Shown here one piece after another: positions 34,725 through 45,478 of a stretch of DNA of 64,000 bases (the stretch's first letter is position 1; each line of letters starts with the position of its first letter). The translations under genes were made by a program, and so were the position numbers. The stretch lies in NCBI RefSeq assembly GCF_001693515.2, contig NZ_CP042968.1, forward strand, positions 3,100,001 through 3,164,000, given 5' to 3'. Under the pieces are notes generated by a model, which saw nothing but the letters and a program-made list of their open reading frames with translations, did no database searches and was not told the origin of the DNA. The DNA is from Bradyrhizobium paxllaeri (GTDB lineage: Bacteria > Pseudomonadota > Alphaproteobacteria > Rhizobiales > Xanthobacteraceae).

Positions 34725-37187
34725 TCAGGCCGGCTGCGGTCGGGCCTCGGAAATCGCCTTCCGGAGAATCCGCGACAGCAATTCCACCGAATAGGGTTTC
34801 TGGATCAGTTCGAAGCCGCGGTGGGCGTTTTCCGCCAGCACGTTGCTGTAGCCACTGGTCAGGACCACGGGCAGGCCGGGATAACGCTCCCGTATGATGC
34901 CGGCGAGCTCGACGCCGTTCATACCGGGCATGATGACGTCGGAAAACACCAGATCGGCGGAGAACTCGTCCTCGGCGAGGATCGCGAGTGCGGCATCCGC
35001 GCTGGCGACGCGGCGGACGGTGTAGCCGAGATCTTCCAGGAGCTCGGTGGAAAATTGTCCGACGTCGTCATTGTCCTCGACCACAAGCACGCGGTAGCCG
35101 CGGCCGCGGGTCGCCGGCTCGCTGCCGGCTGTGGCAGCGATGATGGCGTCGGCCGGCACCGCGGCCTGCGGCAGGTAGATCGTGAACGTCGAGCCCTGAC
35201 CGGGCTCACTCGCGACCGCGATGTCGCCGTCGGATTGCTTGGCAAAGCCGAACGCCTGGCTGAGGCCGAGGCCGGTGCCCTTGCCGACTTCCTTGGTGGT
35301 GAAGAACGGCTCGAAGATCGTCTCGAGCAATTCGGGTGCGATGCCGCAGCCGGTGTCGGTCACGGTGATGGCGACGAAGTCGCCGTTGCGGGCGGGCTGG
35401 GCGCGCAGCGGCGGAATGGCATCGACCTTGCGGACGCGGATGACGAGCTGGCCCTCGCTGTTCATGGCATCGCGGCTGTTTACGGCGAGGTTCATCAGCG
35501 CCGTCTCGAACTGCGCGATATCGGCGATCGCGAAGCAGTTGAGATCGGCGATCTCGACGTCGATCCTGATACGGGCGCCGACGAGGGGACGGATCAACTG
35601 CGCCACGGACTCGATCTGGGTGCCGACATTGAACACCTGCGGCTTCAATGGCTGCCGGCGGGCGAACGCCAGCAATTGTCCGGTCAGCTTGGAGGCGCGC
35701 TCCACCGTCTCGCCGATGGCGTCGATGTAGCGGCGGCGTCGCTCCTCCGGCAGTTCGCGGCGGCGCAGGAAATCGGTTGCAGAACGGATGATGGTCAGGA
35801 GGTTGTTGAAATCGTGCGCAACGCCGCCGGTCAATTGTCCGACCGCTTCCATCTTCTGCGACTGGCGCAGCGCTTCCTCGCCCTTGCGGCGCTCGGTGAC
35901 GTCGATGGCCTCCGGTACTGCGCCGATGACGATGCCGTGGCGGTCATGCAGCGGACGCATCGCGAAATCGAAATAGCGGTCGCCGACCGGCAAATGCAGC
36001 AACATCTCGATCTTGACCTCTTCGCCGCGCATCACGGCAAGGAAGGCGTGGTGCACGGCGTCGCTCATGCCGGAGGTCGCGGCAAACCATGGCGTGTCCC
36101 AGAACGGCTGGCCGACCACGGCGCTGGCTTCCGTGCGGATTCCGGCGAGCGCCGTCCGGTTGGCATAGAGCACGTCGCCATGCTGGTTGAGCAGCGCCTG
36201 ATATTGATGGCTGGTTTCGAAGATCGCCCGCATCTGGGCTTCGCTGGATTCGAGCTGCGCGGTTCGTTCGGTGATCCGCAATTCGAGGATTTCGTTCAGC
36301 CCGCGCAGATCGTGCTCGGCCTGCTTGGCTGCGGTGATGTCATGAGCGACGCCGATGAAGCCATTGTGCTGGCCGGTCGGATCCCAGCGCGGTTGGGATT
36401 CCGACCGCAGCCACCGCCATTCGCCGTCGGCGCGCTGATAGCGCGCCTCCAGCACGAACGGCTTCAGCGAGGCCTCGCCCGCGACCGATTCCTGCACGAT
36501 GCGCGACTGGTCGTCCGGATGCAGCCGCTTGCGCCAATCGAATACGATGGCTTGCTCGAACGGCAGGCCGAGGAAATCGAGATAGGCCTGGTTGGCGAAG
36601 GAGCGTGTGCGGTCGAGCTTGGTGACCCAGATCGGCACCGGCGCGCTGTCGGCGATCAGGCGGAAGCGCTCCTCGCTTTCGCGCAAGGTGGCCTGAGCCA
36701 GCATTTGAGGGGTGACGTCACAATCGGCGCCGACCAGCCGCAGCGCGCGGCCGTCAGCCTCGCGCTCGATCTTGGCAACGACGCGGATCCAGCGGGTCTC
36801 GCCGTCGTTCGGCCGGACGATGCGGTATTCGGCCGAATAGTCCTCGCTCCCGCTCTTCAGTATGCCGAACAGATGCTGGACCGTGCGCTCGCGATCCTCG
36901 GGATGGATTCGGCTGACCCATTCCTCATAGGTTTCGTTGGCCGCCTCCGGCGGCAGGCCGTGAACCAGGAGATATTCGGGAGAGCGGCGGTTTTTGACGC
37001 CGTCACGGAAATCGATTTCGAGACCGCCAACGCCGGCGATGCGCTGGATCCGCGCGAGCTCCGCCTCGCGCTCCTGCAGCGCGCGATGCGCCTTGTCGCG
37101 CTCGCTGGCAATTTCCTGCAGATGTTGCCGCAAGCGTTCGGCGGCGGCAGCTTCAGGCCAGACGTTCGTCGTGTCGGAAGGGTTCAT
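34725..37187 (-). CDS. Hybrid histidine kinase, multi-PAS
   Basis: An 820-residue, apparently soluble sensor kinase. An N-terminal coiled coil is followed by PAS/PAC modules at about 50-165, 170-295 and 315-435. The HisKA phosphosite is GGVAHDFNNLL (His near 461). HATPase_c is at about 520-675 (DTGCGIAPELLETIFEPFF, GKGTGLGLSQAFGF), and a receiver domain at about 700-815 carries the phospho-acceptor in LVFSDVIMPGMNG. The ATG at 37187 is preferred to a TTG four codons upstream. No response-regulator gene is adjacent, so its own receiver may pass the signal on. Confidence 0.92.
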   Translation of the reverse strand: MNPSDTTNVWPEAAAAERLRQHLQEIASERDKAHRALQEREAELARIQRIAGVGGLEIDFRDGVKNRRSPEYLLVHGLPPEAANETYEEWVSRIHPEDRERTVQHLFGILKSGSEDYSAEYRIVRPNDGETRWIRVVAKIEREADGRALRLVGADCDVTPQMLAQATLRESEERFRLIADSAPVPIWVTKLDRTRSFANQAYLDFLGLPFEQAIVFDWRKRLHPDDQSRIVQESVAGEASLKPFVLEARYQRADGEWRWLRSESQPRWDPTGQHNGFIGVAHDITAAKQAEHDLRGLNEILELRITERTAQLESSEAQMRAIFETSHQYQALLNQHGDVLYANRTALAGIRTEASAVVGQPFWDTPWFAATSGMSDAVHHAFLAVMRGEEVKIEMLLHLPVGDRYFDFAMRPLHDRHGIVIGAVPEAIDVTERRKGEEALRQSQKMEAVGQLTGGVAHDFNNLLTIIRSATDFLRRRELPEERRRRYIDAIGETVERASKLTGQLLAFARRQPLKPQVFNVGTQIESVAQLIRPLVGARIRIDVEIADLNCFAIADIAQFETALMNLAVNSRDAMNSEGQLVIRVRKVDAIPPLRAQPARNGDFVAITVTDTGCGIAPELLETIFEPFFTTKEVGKGTGLGLSQAFGFAKQSDGDIAVASEPGQGSTFTIYLPQAAVPADAIIAATAGSEPATRGRGYRVLVVEDNDDVGQFSTELLEDLGYTVRRVASADAALAILAEDEFSADLVFSDVIMPGMNGVELAGIIRERYPGLPVVLTSGYSNVLAENAHRGFELIQKPYSVELLSRILRKAISEARPQPA

Positions 37188-37243
37188 GCGGGCCGGCAAC
37201 CTCTGCCGGCACTTTCACACAAGAGACGGCAAACTTTCCAGCT

Positions 37244-38014
37244 TCATTTGCCCTTCGATGGTGACCGGCAGTTGTAGGCCCGGCGGAACCCATCAGCCTG
37301 CGCCTGTTCCTCGGAACAGAACCAGCGATCCGGCTTCAATCCCGGATACGAGCGGCACCCCTGCAGGTGGTAGATGCCTTCGTTCCCGGTGATGCGCGCA
37401 CGAACAGCGTGCTTACCCTTGATATTGCAGCCCGCCGGCATCACGAGTTCCTCAGGGAACAGGACATCTCGGATTTCGCGGTCGCGGTCGGCGCGGCACG
37501 AGGCGCCGAGCAGGGGACCGTCCTTCTTCCCGGCGCGGAACTCGCGCGGCGCGACGAAGCAGCCTTTCCAGAGACCTTGGCGGTCGTCCCTGGCACGGGC
37601 TTCGTCCGGCTTGAAGCGCCCGCTGGCGGACGCCTCGACATTCAAGGCAAAGCCGTTGCGGACCAGCAACTGGCTGAGACTTGTCGTCTCGCCCTCGACC
37701 TTGCACACGCCGATGCGCCGTTTCTTGTAGGTGGGATCGGGACCCAGATCGTCGCAGCGGATCTGCTTGCCGCCGATCAGTTTGGTCAATTGATCGCGCG
37801 CCTCGATACCGCAGGTCCAGTTATCGGCGCGTTCGTCGATGCAGAATTGGTCGACGGTCGGAACATCGATGCCGTCGAGCCGATAGGTCACGTTGCCGAG
37901 TTGAATTGTGCTGCCGTCCCGCACGATGGCGGTGGCAGCCGAACTCTGGCTGGCCGGAAGCACGATCGATAGCAGCACTGCAACGAGAAAAAACCGAGAC
38001 CGCATCTGTTTCAT
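37244..38014 (-). CDS. Exported thermonuclease-like (SNase) protein
   Basis: A 256-residue exported protein with a signal peptide (RSRFFLVAVLLSIVLPASQSSA, cut near residue 27). The SNase-like fold follows (IVRDGSTIQLGNVTYRLDGIDVPTVDQFC, then SLSQLLVRNGFALNVEA). The classical catalytic Arg/Glu set is only partly recognisable, so nuclease activity is uncertain. A C-terminal part has extra cysteines (CNIKGKH..., GCRSYPGLKPDRWFCSEEQA), a pattern also found in excalibur-like ends. It lies 57 bases upstream of the kinase gene on the same strand. Confidence 0.82.
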   Translation of the reverse strand: MKQMRSRFFLVAVLLSIVLPASQSSAATAIVRDGSTIQLGNVTYRLDGIDVPTVDQFCIDERADNWTCGIEARDQLTKLIGGKQIRCDDLGPDPTYKKRRIGVCKVEGETTSLSQLLVRNGFALNVEASASGRFKPDEARARDDRQGLWKGCFVAPREFRAGKKDGPLLGASCRADRDREIRDVLFPEELVMPAGCNIKGKHAVRARITGNEGIYHLQGCRSYPGLKPDRWFCSEEQAQADGFRRAYNCRSPSKGK

Positions 38015-38083
38015 TTCAAATCAATTCCGCACCTGCGGGTGTCTTCTAGCACATGTCAGTATCAAGGGACCAAGCGTCGCGGC

Positions 38084-38260
38084 CTATGCCTCTCTGACGT
38101 CTATTCCATGGTCGCTCAAGGCCGCCAGCAGAAACTCGATATCTTCGGGCTCGATCCTCGTGGCCAATAATAAAGTGAGTTCGTTGATCTGGTCGAAGGT
38201 GATGAACCCCTCCCGCTCGCCGAGCTCGATCGCTCTTTTGATCATTGCTGATAAGCCCAT
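38084..38260 (-). CDS. Stand-alone sigma-70 region 1.1-like microprotein
   Basis: A 58-residue protein read directly from the sequence. Residues 6-56 (MIKRAIELGEREGFITFDQI, then IEPEDIEFLLAALSDHGIDV) follow the sigma-70 region 1.1 pattern (LIxLGxxxGYLTYDEIN...DPEQIDDILSMLEDLGIEV). No other sigma regions are present. In RpoD this domain is a DNA mimic that blocks the RNA polymerase cleft; a free copy could do likewise (inferred). An AGGAG ribosome site lies nine to ten bases before the ATG. It lies upstream of the thermonuclease-like gene on the same strand. Confidence 0.8.
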   Translation of the reverse strand: MGLSAMIKRAIELGEREGFITFDQINELTLLLATRIEPEDIEFLLAALSDHGIDVREA

Positions 38261-38370
38261 GTGATCGCTCTCCTGAAATCGATGCTCCTACTAATGGGCA
38301 GCAGAAGACGTGTTGACTTCGCTAGAACAAAATAGGAACATGCGCGCTCGCCCAACACGGAATACCGCTC

Positions 38371-38580
38371 ATGTTGTTCTCTTCACAGCCGAAATCCGAA
38401 GAGAGCGACGAACTTGAATCGGCGGTGGATCAGGCGATTTCGGCCTGCGGTGGCGATATGCGGGCCGCGATCCGCGCACTGATCGTCGCCAATGATTATC
38501 TGGAGTCCGAGGTCGGCGAGCTCATGAAGGCGGTATCCCATGCCTATGCGCGGGGCCGCTTCAATTCCTATTCCGGGTGA
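38371..38580 (+). CDS. Small conserved-looking hypothetical protein
   Basis: A 69-residue soluble protein with an acidic start (EESDELESAVDQAISACGGDM) and a helical core (RAAIRALIVANDYLESEVGELMKAVSHAYARGRF). Unknown function; small proteins with this layout are familiar in rhizobial genomes. It is divergent from the sigma-1.1-like gene. Confidence 0.65.
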   Translation: MLFSSQPKSEESDELESAVDQAISACGGDMRAAIRALIVANDYLESEVGELMKAVSHAYARGRFNSYSG

Positions 38581-38664
38581 GTGGCCGCTCGCGCTGGGCC
38601 GCCATCCGATACGAGACCGTTGCCTCCAACGATTTTTGCTGTACGACGGGTGGGTTACCCGCGT

Positions 38665-38684
38665 CCCGCATGTCCCAATGCGGG
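38665..38684 (+). other. Hairpin upstream of pccA
   Basis: Perfect 7-bp arms CCCGCAT / ATGCGGG with a GTCCCA loop, 35 bases before the pccA start. No T-run follows. It may be a weak terminator for the small gene upstream, a leader hairpin, or a remnant of a dispersed repeat. Confidence 0.45.
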
Positions 38685-38718
38685 GGAGGATCCTGCCTAA
38701 AGCTCAAGCAAGAAGAAC

Positions 38719-40734
<2,016 letters not shown>

Positions 40735-40735
40735 G

Positions 40736-40820
40736 CTGTCATTCCGGGATGGTGCGGCAGCACCAGACCCGGAATCTCGAGATTCCGGGTTCGATGCTTC
40801 GCATCGCCCCGGAATGACAG
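40736..40820. repeat. Dispersed palindromic repeat after pccA
   Basis: The ends CTGTCATTCCGGG and CCCCGGAATGACAG are complementary. Inside are smaller hairpins (GGTGCGGCAGCACC, CGGAATCTCGAGATTCCG, CGATGCTTCGCATCG). This is the well-known ATTCCGGG-type intergenic repeat of Bradyrhizobium relatives, placed two bases after the pccA stop. Confidence 0.85.
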
Positions 40821-40836
40821 AGAGTGGGGAATAGGA

Positions 40837-41706
40837 ATGGCTTTTCGTCAGCGCCGAGAAAAACTACGCTCCATCCTCACCGGCCCCACCTGCATCCGGC
40901 CGGGGTCGGTCTATGATGCGACCTCGATCCGTATTGCGGAAGATTTAGGCTTCGAACTCGGCATGTTCGGCGGCTCGGTGGCCTCGCTGGCCGTGCTTGG
41001 CGATCCCGACATTGCCCTGATCACGTTGACGGAACTGGCCGAACAGATGCGCCGGATGTCGCGTGCCGCGGCGTTGCCGGTGCTGGTCGATGCCGACCAC
41101 GGTTATGGCAACGCACTCAATGTTCGCCGCACCGTGCAGGAACTCGAAGCGGCGGGCGCGGCGGGCCTGACCATCGAGGATACGCTGTTGCCGCAGACGT
41201 TCGGGCAGGCCGCAATGCAATTGATTCCGCTCGAGGAGGGCGTCGGCAAAATGAAAGCCGCGCTCGACGGACGCGGCGACCCCTCGCTGGTGGTGATGGG
41301 ACGCACCGGCGCCGTGTCCATCACTGGCCTTGACGACGCCATCGCGCGCGCGAGAGCGTATGAGGCCACCGGCGTCGACGCACTGTTCTTCACCGGCATC
41401 AAGAGCCGTGAGGAACTGGAAGCGATCTCCGCTGCAACCCGGCTGCCGATCGTGCTCGGCGGCGCGCCCGAAGATATGACCGCGCTGGATTATCTCACCA
41501 GTCAACGCGTGCGGATCGCGCTGCAGGGGCACGCACCGTTCGCCGCCGCCACGCAAGCCGTCTATGAGACGCTGAAGGCGCTGCGCGAGGGAGCCTCGCC
41601 GAAGAATCTCAAGGGCCTCGCGTCTGCAGAACTCACCGGCCGTGCCATGCGCGAGGCCGACACCAAGGCACGTAGCGCCGCGTTTCTGGGACTGCAGAAG
41701 TCATGA
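40837..41706 (+). CDS. Oxaloacetate decarboxylase, PEP mutase/isocitrate lyase superfamily
   Basis: A 289-residue cytoplasmic enzyme of the isocitrate lyase/PEP mutase fold. Conserved pieces are [26 protein letters not shown] (about 22-50), the metal site [13 protein letters not shown] (near 85), and TIEDTLLP (near 112). This matches the small oxaloacetate decarboxylase branch (PA4872-like), which turns oxaloacetate into pyruvate and CO2. It overlaps the acylphosphatase gene by 4 bases. Confidence 0.85.
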   Translation: MAFRQRREKLRSILTGPTCIRPGSVYDATSIRIAEDLGFELGMFGGSVASLAVLGDPDIALITLTELAEQMRRMSRAAALPVLVDADHGYGNALNVRRTVQELEAAGAAGLTIEDTLLPQTFGQAAMQLIPLEEGVGKMKAALDGRGDPSLVVMGRTGAVSITGLDDAIARARAYEATGVDALFFTGIKSREELEAISAATRLPIVLGGAPEDMTALDYLTSQRVRIALQGHAPFAAATQAVYETLKALREGASPKNLKGLASAELTGRAMREADTKARSAAFLGLQKS

Positions 41707-42002
41707 GCGGGCCGATCCGCCACGTCACGGTCAAAGGCCGTGTGCAGGGGGTCGGCTATCGCGCATGGGTGGAGGATGAGGCGACCGCACGCGGCCTCGA
41801 GGGCTGGGTGCGCAACCGCCGCGACGGCAGCGTGGAAGCTGTGTTCGCCGGGCCGGCGGATGTCGTCACTGACATGATCGCCGCCTGTCGGCGTGGCCCA
41901 TACTCCGCACGCGTGGACGCGGTGCAAGACGAGTCCGGCACTCCGGACATGCTGAAGCAGCGGCGGGCGGCAGAGCGGTTTTCGGTGCTGCCGACGATCT
42001 AG
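41703..42002 (+). CDS. Acylphosphatase
   Basis: A 99-residue enzyme that hydrolyses carboxyl-phosphate bonds. The phosphate-binding loop is GRVQGVGYR with catalytic Arg20, and Asn38 lies in [14 protein letters not shown]; the 18-residue spacing of the pair matches characterised acylphosphatases. It starts inside the end of the decarboxylase gene (ATGA). Confidence 0.94.
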   Translation: MSGPIRHVTVKGRVQGVGYRAWVEDEATARGLEGWVRNRRDGSVEAVFAGPADVVTDMIAACRRGPYSARVDAVQDESGTPDMLKQRRAAERFSVLPTI

Positions 42003-42007
42003 TTCTG

Positions 42008-43957
42008 CTAATGCGTCCGTTCGCGCGGCGCGACCTCGCCGTCGTGCTGGATCGAGCCGCTTTCGACATATTGCAGGTCGAGCGAGGAATACACCATGCT
42101 GCGATTGCGGCCGAGGCGCTTGGCCTCGTAGAGCGCGGTGTCGGCTTCTCCGACCAGCGCCGCCTCGTCGAGCGTCGAGCGGGTTCTGGCGGCGACGCCT
42201 GCACTGATGGTGACGTATCCTCGGCTCGAGGCCGTGTTGGGGATGCCCAGCGCCCGGATCGTCAGCCGGATGGATTCGGCAACCTTCAAGGCCTCGTCTT
42301 CCGAGGTGTTCGGCAGCACGACCGCGAATTCCTCGCCGCCATAGCGTGCGGACAGGCCCGACGTATTGGCGGTCGCATTGCCGATGGCTTTCGCAACCGC
42401 CTGCAGGCAACGGTCGCCGGCCTGATGTCCATAGGTGTCGTTATAGCCCTTGAAGTTGTCGATATCGAACAGCAGCACCGAAATTTCTTCGCAGGCTTCG
42501 TATTCGCGCCGCAGGAAGCTGTCGAGGGTGCGGCGGTTGGTCAGTCCGGTCAATCCGTCGGTCGCGGCGAGCTGGGTGAGGCGGTGATTGAGCTGCGTCA
42601 GCTCGTCTTCCATCCGCTTGCGTTCGGTGACGTCGCGGATGACGCAGAGGAATTCCTTGCCGGTGGCGTCGCTGGCCTCCGTCGCCAGCTTGAATTTGCT
42701 TTCGACCCAGGCCAGCGTTCCGTCGCCGCGATAGTGCCGGAACACGACCGTGCTGACGCTGCCGATATCGCCAAGCCGCGTGGTGGCCTGCATGACGCTT
42801 TCCCGATCCTCGGCGTGGACCAGATCGAAGCATGATCTTCCGATCAGATCCTTCGCGCGCAGCCCGAGCACCGGCTCGACGGACTGAGAGACATAACGCA
42901 GCAGGCTATGGGCATCGATCAGGATGATGATATCGGCGATGTTGTTGGCGAGCAGCCGATAGTGCGCCTCGCGTTCGCGCAGCGCGCGCTCGGTCTTGCT
43001 GCGGAAGCGGAATTGCAGGGCCAGCAGCGCCGCCAGCATCAGGATCATGCACAACAGTACGCCGGCGACGATGACGTCGGTGCGCAAGGTCTTCCACCAT
43101 TCCGAAAGCAGCCAGTCTTCCGACATGGCGACGGTGACCACCATCGGGTAGTTCGGCGTCTCCTCATAGCCGAGGTGCTTCACGACGCCGTCGAACGGCG
43201 AGATGATCTTGTAGTATCCGACAGAGCTCAGCTTGAGATGCTTCGAAAACAGGTCGGTCTTGGAAAGGTTCGTGCTCTTGTCTGCCAGCGGCCAGCGTAT
43301 CAGGAGCGTACCATCACTCCGGATCAGGCTGATGCCGCCGTCCGGGCCGAGCTGGAATGTCCGGTAAAAGCCGTTGAAATAATCCTTGTCGATCGCCGCG
43401 GCGACGACTCCGCCGAAGCTTCCGTCGAGCTTGGTGATACGTTTCGAGAGAACGATCATGGAGGATTGATCGTCGACACGGGACTGCAGCGGCTCGCTGA
43501 TCCGAAGCGTGTTGTCCGGTGTGTCGCGATGGTAGGCGAAATAGTTGCGGTCCGAGATGGTATGGCGCGGCATCTCCGCCAACGACGAATAGGTCCAGTT
43601 GCCCTTGGCATCCGAGACGCCGATCCCGCGCAACTGGGGTAGCGTTTTCGCCGTTTCGGCCAGGTACCGGTTGAACCTGCCAGCCTCGGGGTCTCGGTAT
43701 TTCAGCAGGTCCACCATTCCCGCCATCGCGATATCGACCGCCTGAATGGTGTGCGAGGCATGCTCCGAAAGCGAATGGGCGAGGTTTTGAATGTCGGAGC
43801 TGCCGCTCGCCAGCGCCGCCTTCTTGGCGTCGAACGCCTTCCAGGCCATGACGCCCAGCACGCAGGCGGTCATGACCAGCGCAAAGATGATGACGACGGC
43901 CGTCGATGTTACCCGCCGCAGCGGCCCGCCGGGGTCTGGGGGATTTCGATAGGGCAT
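42008..43957 (-). CDS. Diguanylate cyclase with Cache and PAS domains
   Basis: A 649-residue membrane protein that makes cyclic di-GMP. TM1 is at about 18-40, a periplasmic double-Cache sensor at 45-270, TM2 near 282-305, PAS/PAC at about 320-450, then GGDEF from about 465. The active-site loop is ARYGGEEFAVVL near residue 540, an active variant. The I-site position reads NTSG rather than RxxD, so product inhibition at that site is unlikely. It converges on the acylphosphatase gene. Confidence 0.93.
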   Translation of the reverse strand: MPYRNPPDPGGPLRRVTSTAVVIIFALVMTACVLGVMAWKAFDAKKAALASGSSDIQNLAHSLSEHASHTIQAVDIAMAGMVDLLKYRDPEAGRFNRYLAETAKTLPQLRGIGVSDAKGNWTYSSLAEMPRHTISDRNYFAYHRDTPDNTLRISEPLQSRVDDQSSMIVLSKRITKLDGSFGGVVAAAIDKDYFNGFYRTFQLGPDGGISLIRSDGTLLIRWPLADKSTNLSKTDLFSKHLKLSSVGYYKIISPFDGVVKHLGYEETPNYPMVVTVAMSEDWLLSEWWKTLRTDVIVAGVLLCMILMLAALLALQFRFRSKTERALREREAHYRLLANNIADIIILIDAHSLLRYVSQSVEPVLGLRAKDLIGRSCFDLVHAEDRESVMQATTRLGDIGSVSTVVFRHYRGDGTLAWVESKFKLATEASDATGKEFLCVIRDVTERKRMEDELTQLNHRLTQLAATDGLTGLTNRRTLDSFLRREYEACEEISVLLFDIDNFKGYNDTYGHQAGDRCLQAVAKAIGNATANTSGLSARYGGEEFAVVLPNTSEDEALKVAESIRLTIRALGIPNTASSRGYVTISAGVAARTRSTLDEAALVGEADTALYEAKRLGRNRSMVYSSLDLQYVESGSIQHDGEVAPRERTH

Positions 43958-44183
43958 TCCTCGCCTTGATGACCGCGCCAGATCTCGTTGCCGGCGACGC
44001 GCGAGGGTGAATCTAAGGCGCGACCGGTACCGAAGGGGTTAACGGGCGGGGCCTGGGAAATAACGGAACCCGACATTTTCGATGAGGTTCCATCGCGGGA
44101 ACCCGATCGGGCAAGTAGTTGGCGATGGGGGAGGAACGAGCCCGGGACGGAGTCCAAACCGCAAATGTCAGGCGCGAGCGCCC

Positions 44184-44228
44184 TTGACATCCGCACAGTT
44201 CCGTCAGATATTTCTGTCATGACAGAAA
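44184..44228 (+). promoter_or_regulatory. Promoter with palindromic operator over the GbsR start codon
   Basis: -35 TTGACA (44184-44189), exactly 17 bases, then a -10-like GATATT (44207-44212). The predicted start of transcription is about 44219, which is the A of the ATG. The perfect 18-base palindrome TTTCTGTCATGACAGAAA (44211-44228) is centred on that point. Together this suggests a leaderless mRNA with an autorepressor site. Confidence 0.68.
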
Positions 44229-44776
44229 AGACAGACAAAGCGAAACTCCCCGCCGTCGTCGAACGGTTCATCCTGCACTGGGGTGACATGGGGGACGAAT
44301 GGGGCGTCAACCGCTCCGTCAGCCAGATCCATGGCCTGCTGTATCTCGCCGAGGCGCCGATGACCGCGGAAGACATCGCCGAGACGCTCGGCATGGCGCG
44401 GTCCAATGTCTCCAATTCGATCAAGGAATTGCTGGCCTGGAATCTGATCCGCCGGGTGCCGATCCTCGGCGACCGCCGCGATCATTTCGAGGCCGAAACC
44501 GACATCTGGGAAGTGGCCGCGCGGATCGCCGCTGGCCGCAAGGAGCGCGAGATCGATCCCGCCATCGATGCGTTGCGCGCCTGCGTTTCCGACGCCGCCG
44601 ATGATCCCACCATCAGCCCGGTCGCAAGCAAGCGGCTGAAGGAAATGCTGGCTTTCACCGAACTGGTCGACCGCTGGTACACGCAGATGCTGCATGTGCC
44701 GCGGCCGCGGCTGGTCGCGCTGATCAAGCTTGGCGAGAAGATCGTCAGCTTCTTGCCGGTGGGAAAATCCAAATAG
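44219..44776 (+). CDS. GbsR/MarR-type transcriptional regulator
   Basis: A 185-residue regulator. The winged helix is at about residues 20-95 (SVSQIHGLLYLAEAPMTAEDIAETLGMARSNVSNSIKELLAW, then wing RRVPILGDRRDHFEA), with an acidic helical dimerisation tail. This is the GbsR branch of the MarR superfamily. The ATG at 44219 sits at the predicted transcript start; an in-frame ATG at 44165 is an alternative but would put the promoter inside the gene. It probably controls itself and the DUF4166 and epimerase genes downstream. Confidence 0.88.
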   Translation: MTEKTDKAKLPAVVERFILHWGDMGDEWGVNRSVSQIHGLLYLAEAPMTAEDIAETLGMARSNVSNSIKELLAWNLIRRVPILGDRRDHFEAETDIWEVAARIAAGRKEREIDPAIDALRACVSDAADDPTISPVASKRLKEMLAFTELVDRWYTQMLHVPRPRLVALIKLGEKIVSFLPVGKSK

Positions 44777-44812
44777 GGGCGTAGGGCAGAGGGGCAAGAG
44801 CAGGAGCGTGCA

Positions 44813-45478
44813 ATGGCGTCCACAAGAATACCAAGGCTTCCCGCAACGCCTGCCTCGAACACCATCCTGCTCGACGACCGCCGCTTCCACAATCTGTTGC
44901 CCGACGAGGAATGGGGCCGTCTGCCGCTGGCGATCTGGCGGCGTTTTTCCAAGCGCTTTGCCGATGGCGAGACCGTCGTCTATGTCGGCACGGTGGATGA
45001 GGCGAGCTTCAGCCGCGCCGGCTGGTGGCTGGCGCAGCTCGCGCGCGTGATCGGCGGGCCGCTCCCGACCGGCGCCGAGACCGGCGTCCCGATGGTCGTG
45101 GCAGTGACCGAGGATGCGGCGAGCGGCGGCCAGATCTGGACCCGCATGTGCGCGCGCAGCAATGGATTTCCGCAGGTCATTCACTCGGCGAAGCGCTTTG
45201 CAGGCCCGACAGGGCTCGAAGAATATGTCGGCTACGGCGTCAGCATGGCGCTGCTGATATCGGTCGAGCACGAAGCGCTGGTGTTTCGCAGCGTCGGCTA
45301 CTCCCTGCAGATCGGGCCGTTGAGGATGCCGCTGCCGCCCTGGTTTACGCCCGGCGATCTCACCGTGACCCATTCCGATCTCGGCGGCGGCACGTTCCGC
45401 TTCACGCTCGACATCGTTCACCCGCGCTTCGGCAAGCTTATTCGTCAGTCCGCCGTGTTCATGGAGGCCGCATCATGA
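44813..45478 (+). CDS. DUF4166 domain protein
   Basis: A 221-residue protein. The DUF4166 pattern spans nearly all of it (LLPDEEWGRLPLAIWRRFSKRF near 30, IWTRMCARSNGFPQVIHSAKRF near 110, PPWFTPGDLTVTHSDLGGGTFRF near 180). No signal peptide. Function unknown; it is repeatedly found beside SDR-type epimerases, as here, where the stop overlaps the next start (ATGA). Confidence 0.87.
   Translation: MASTRIPRLPATPASNTILLDDRRFHNLLPDEEWGRLPLAIWRRFSKRFADGETVVYVGTVDEASFSRAGWWLAQLARVIGGPLPTGAETGVPMVVAVTEDAASGGQIWTRMCARSNGFPQVIHSAKRFAGPTGLEEYVGYGVSMALLISVEHEALVFRSVGYSLQIGPLRMPLPPWFTPGDLTVTHSDLGGGTFRFTLDIVHPRFGKLIRQSAVFMEAAS

Noticed and set aside
34821..37277. An 818-codon frame on the plus strand opposite the hybrid kinase
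   Set aside because: The kinase on the other strand has every expected motif; this frame has none and is a shadow of GC-rich codons.
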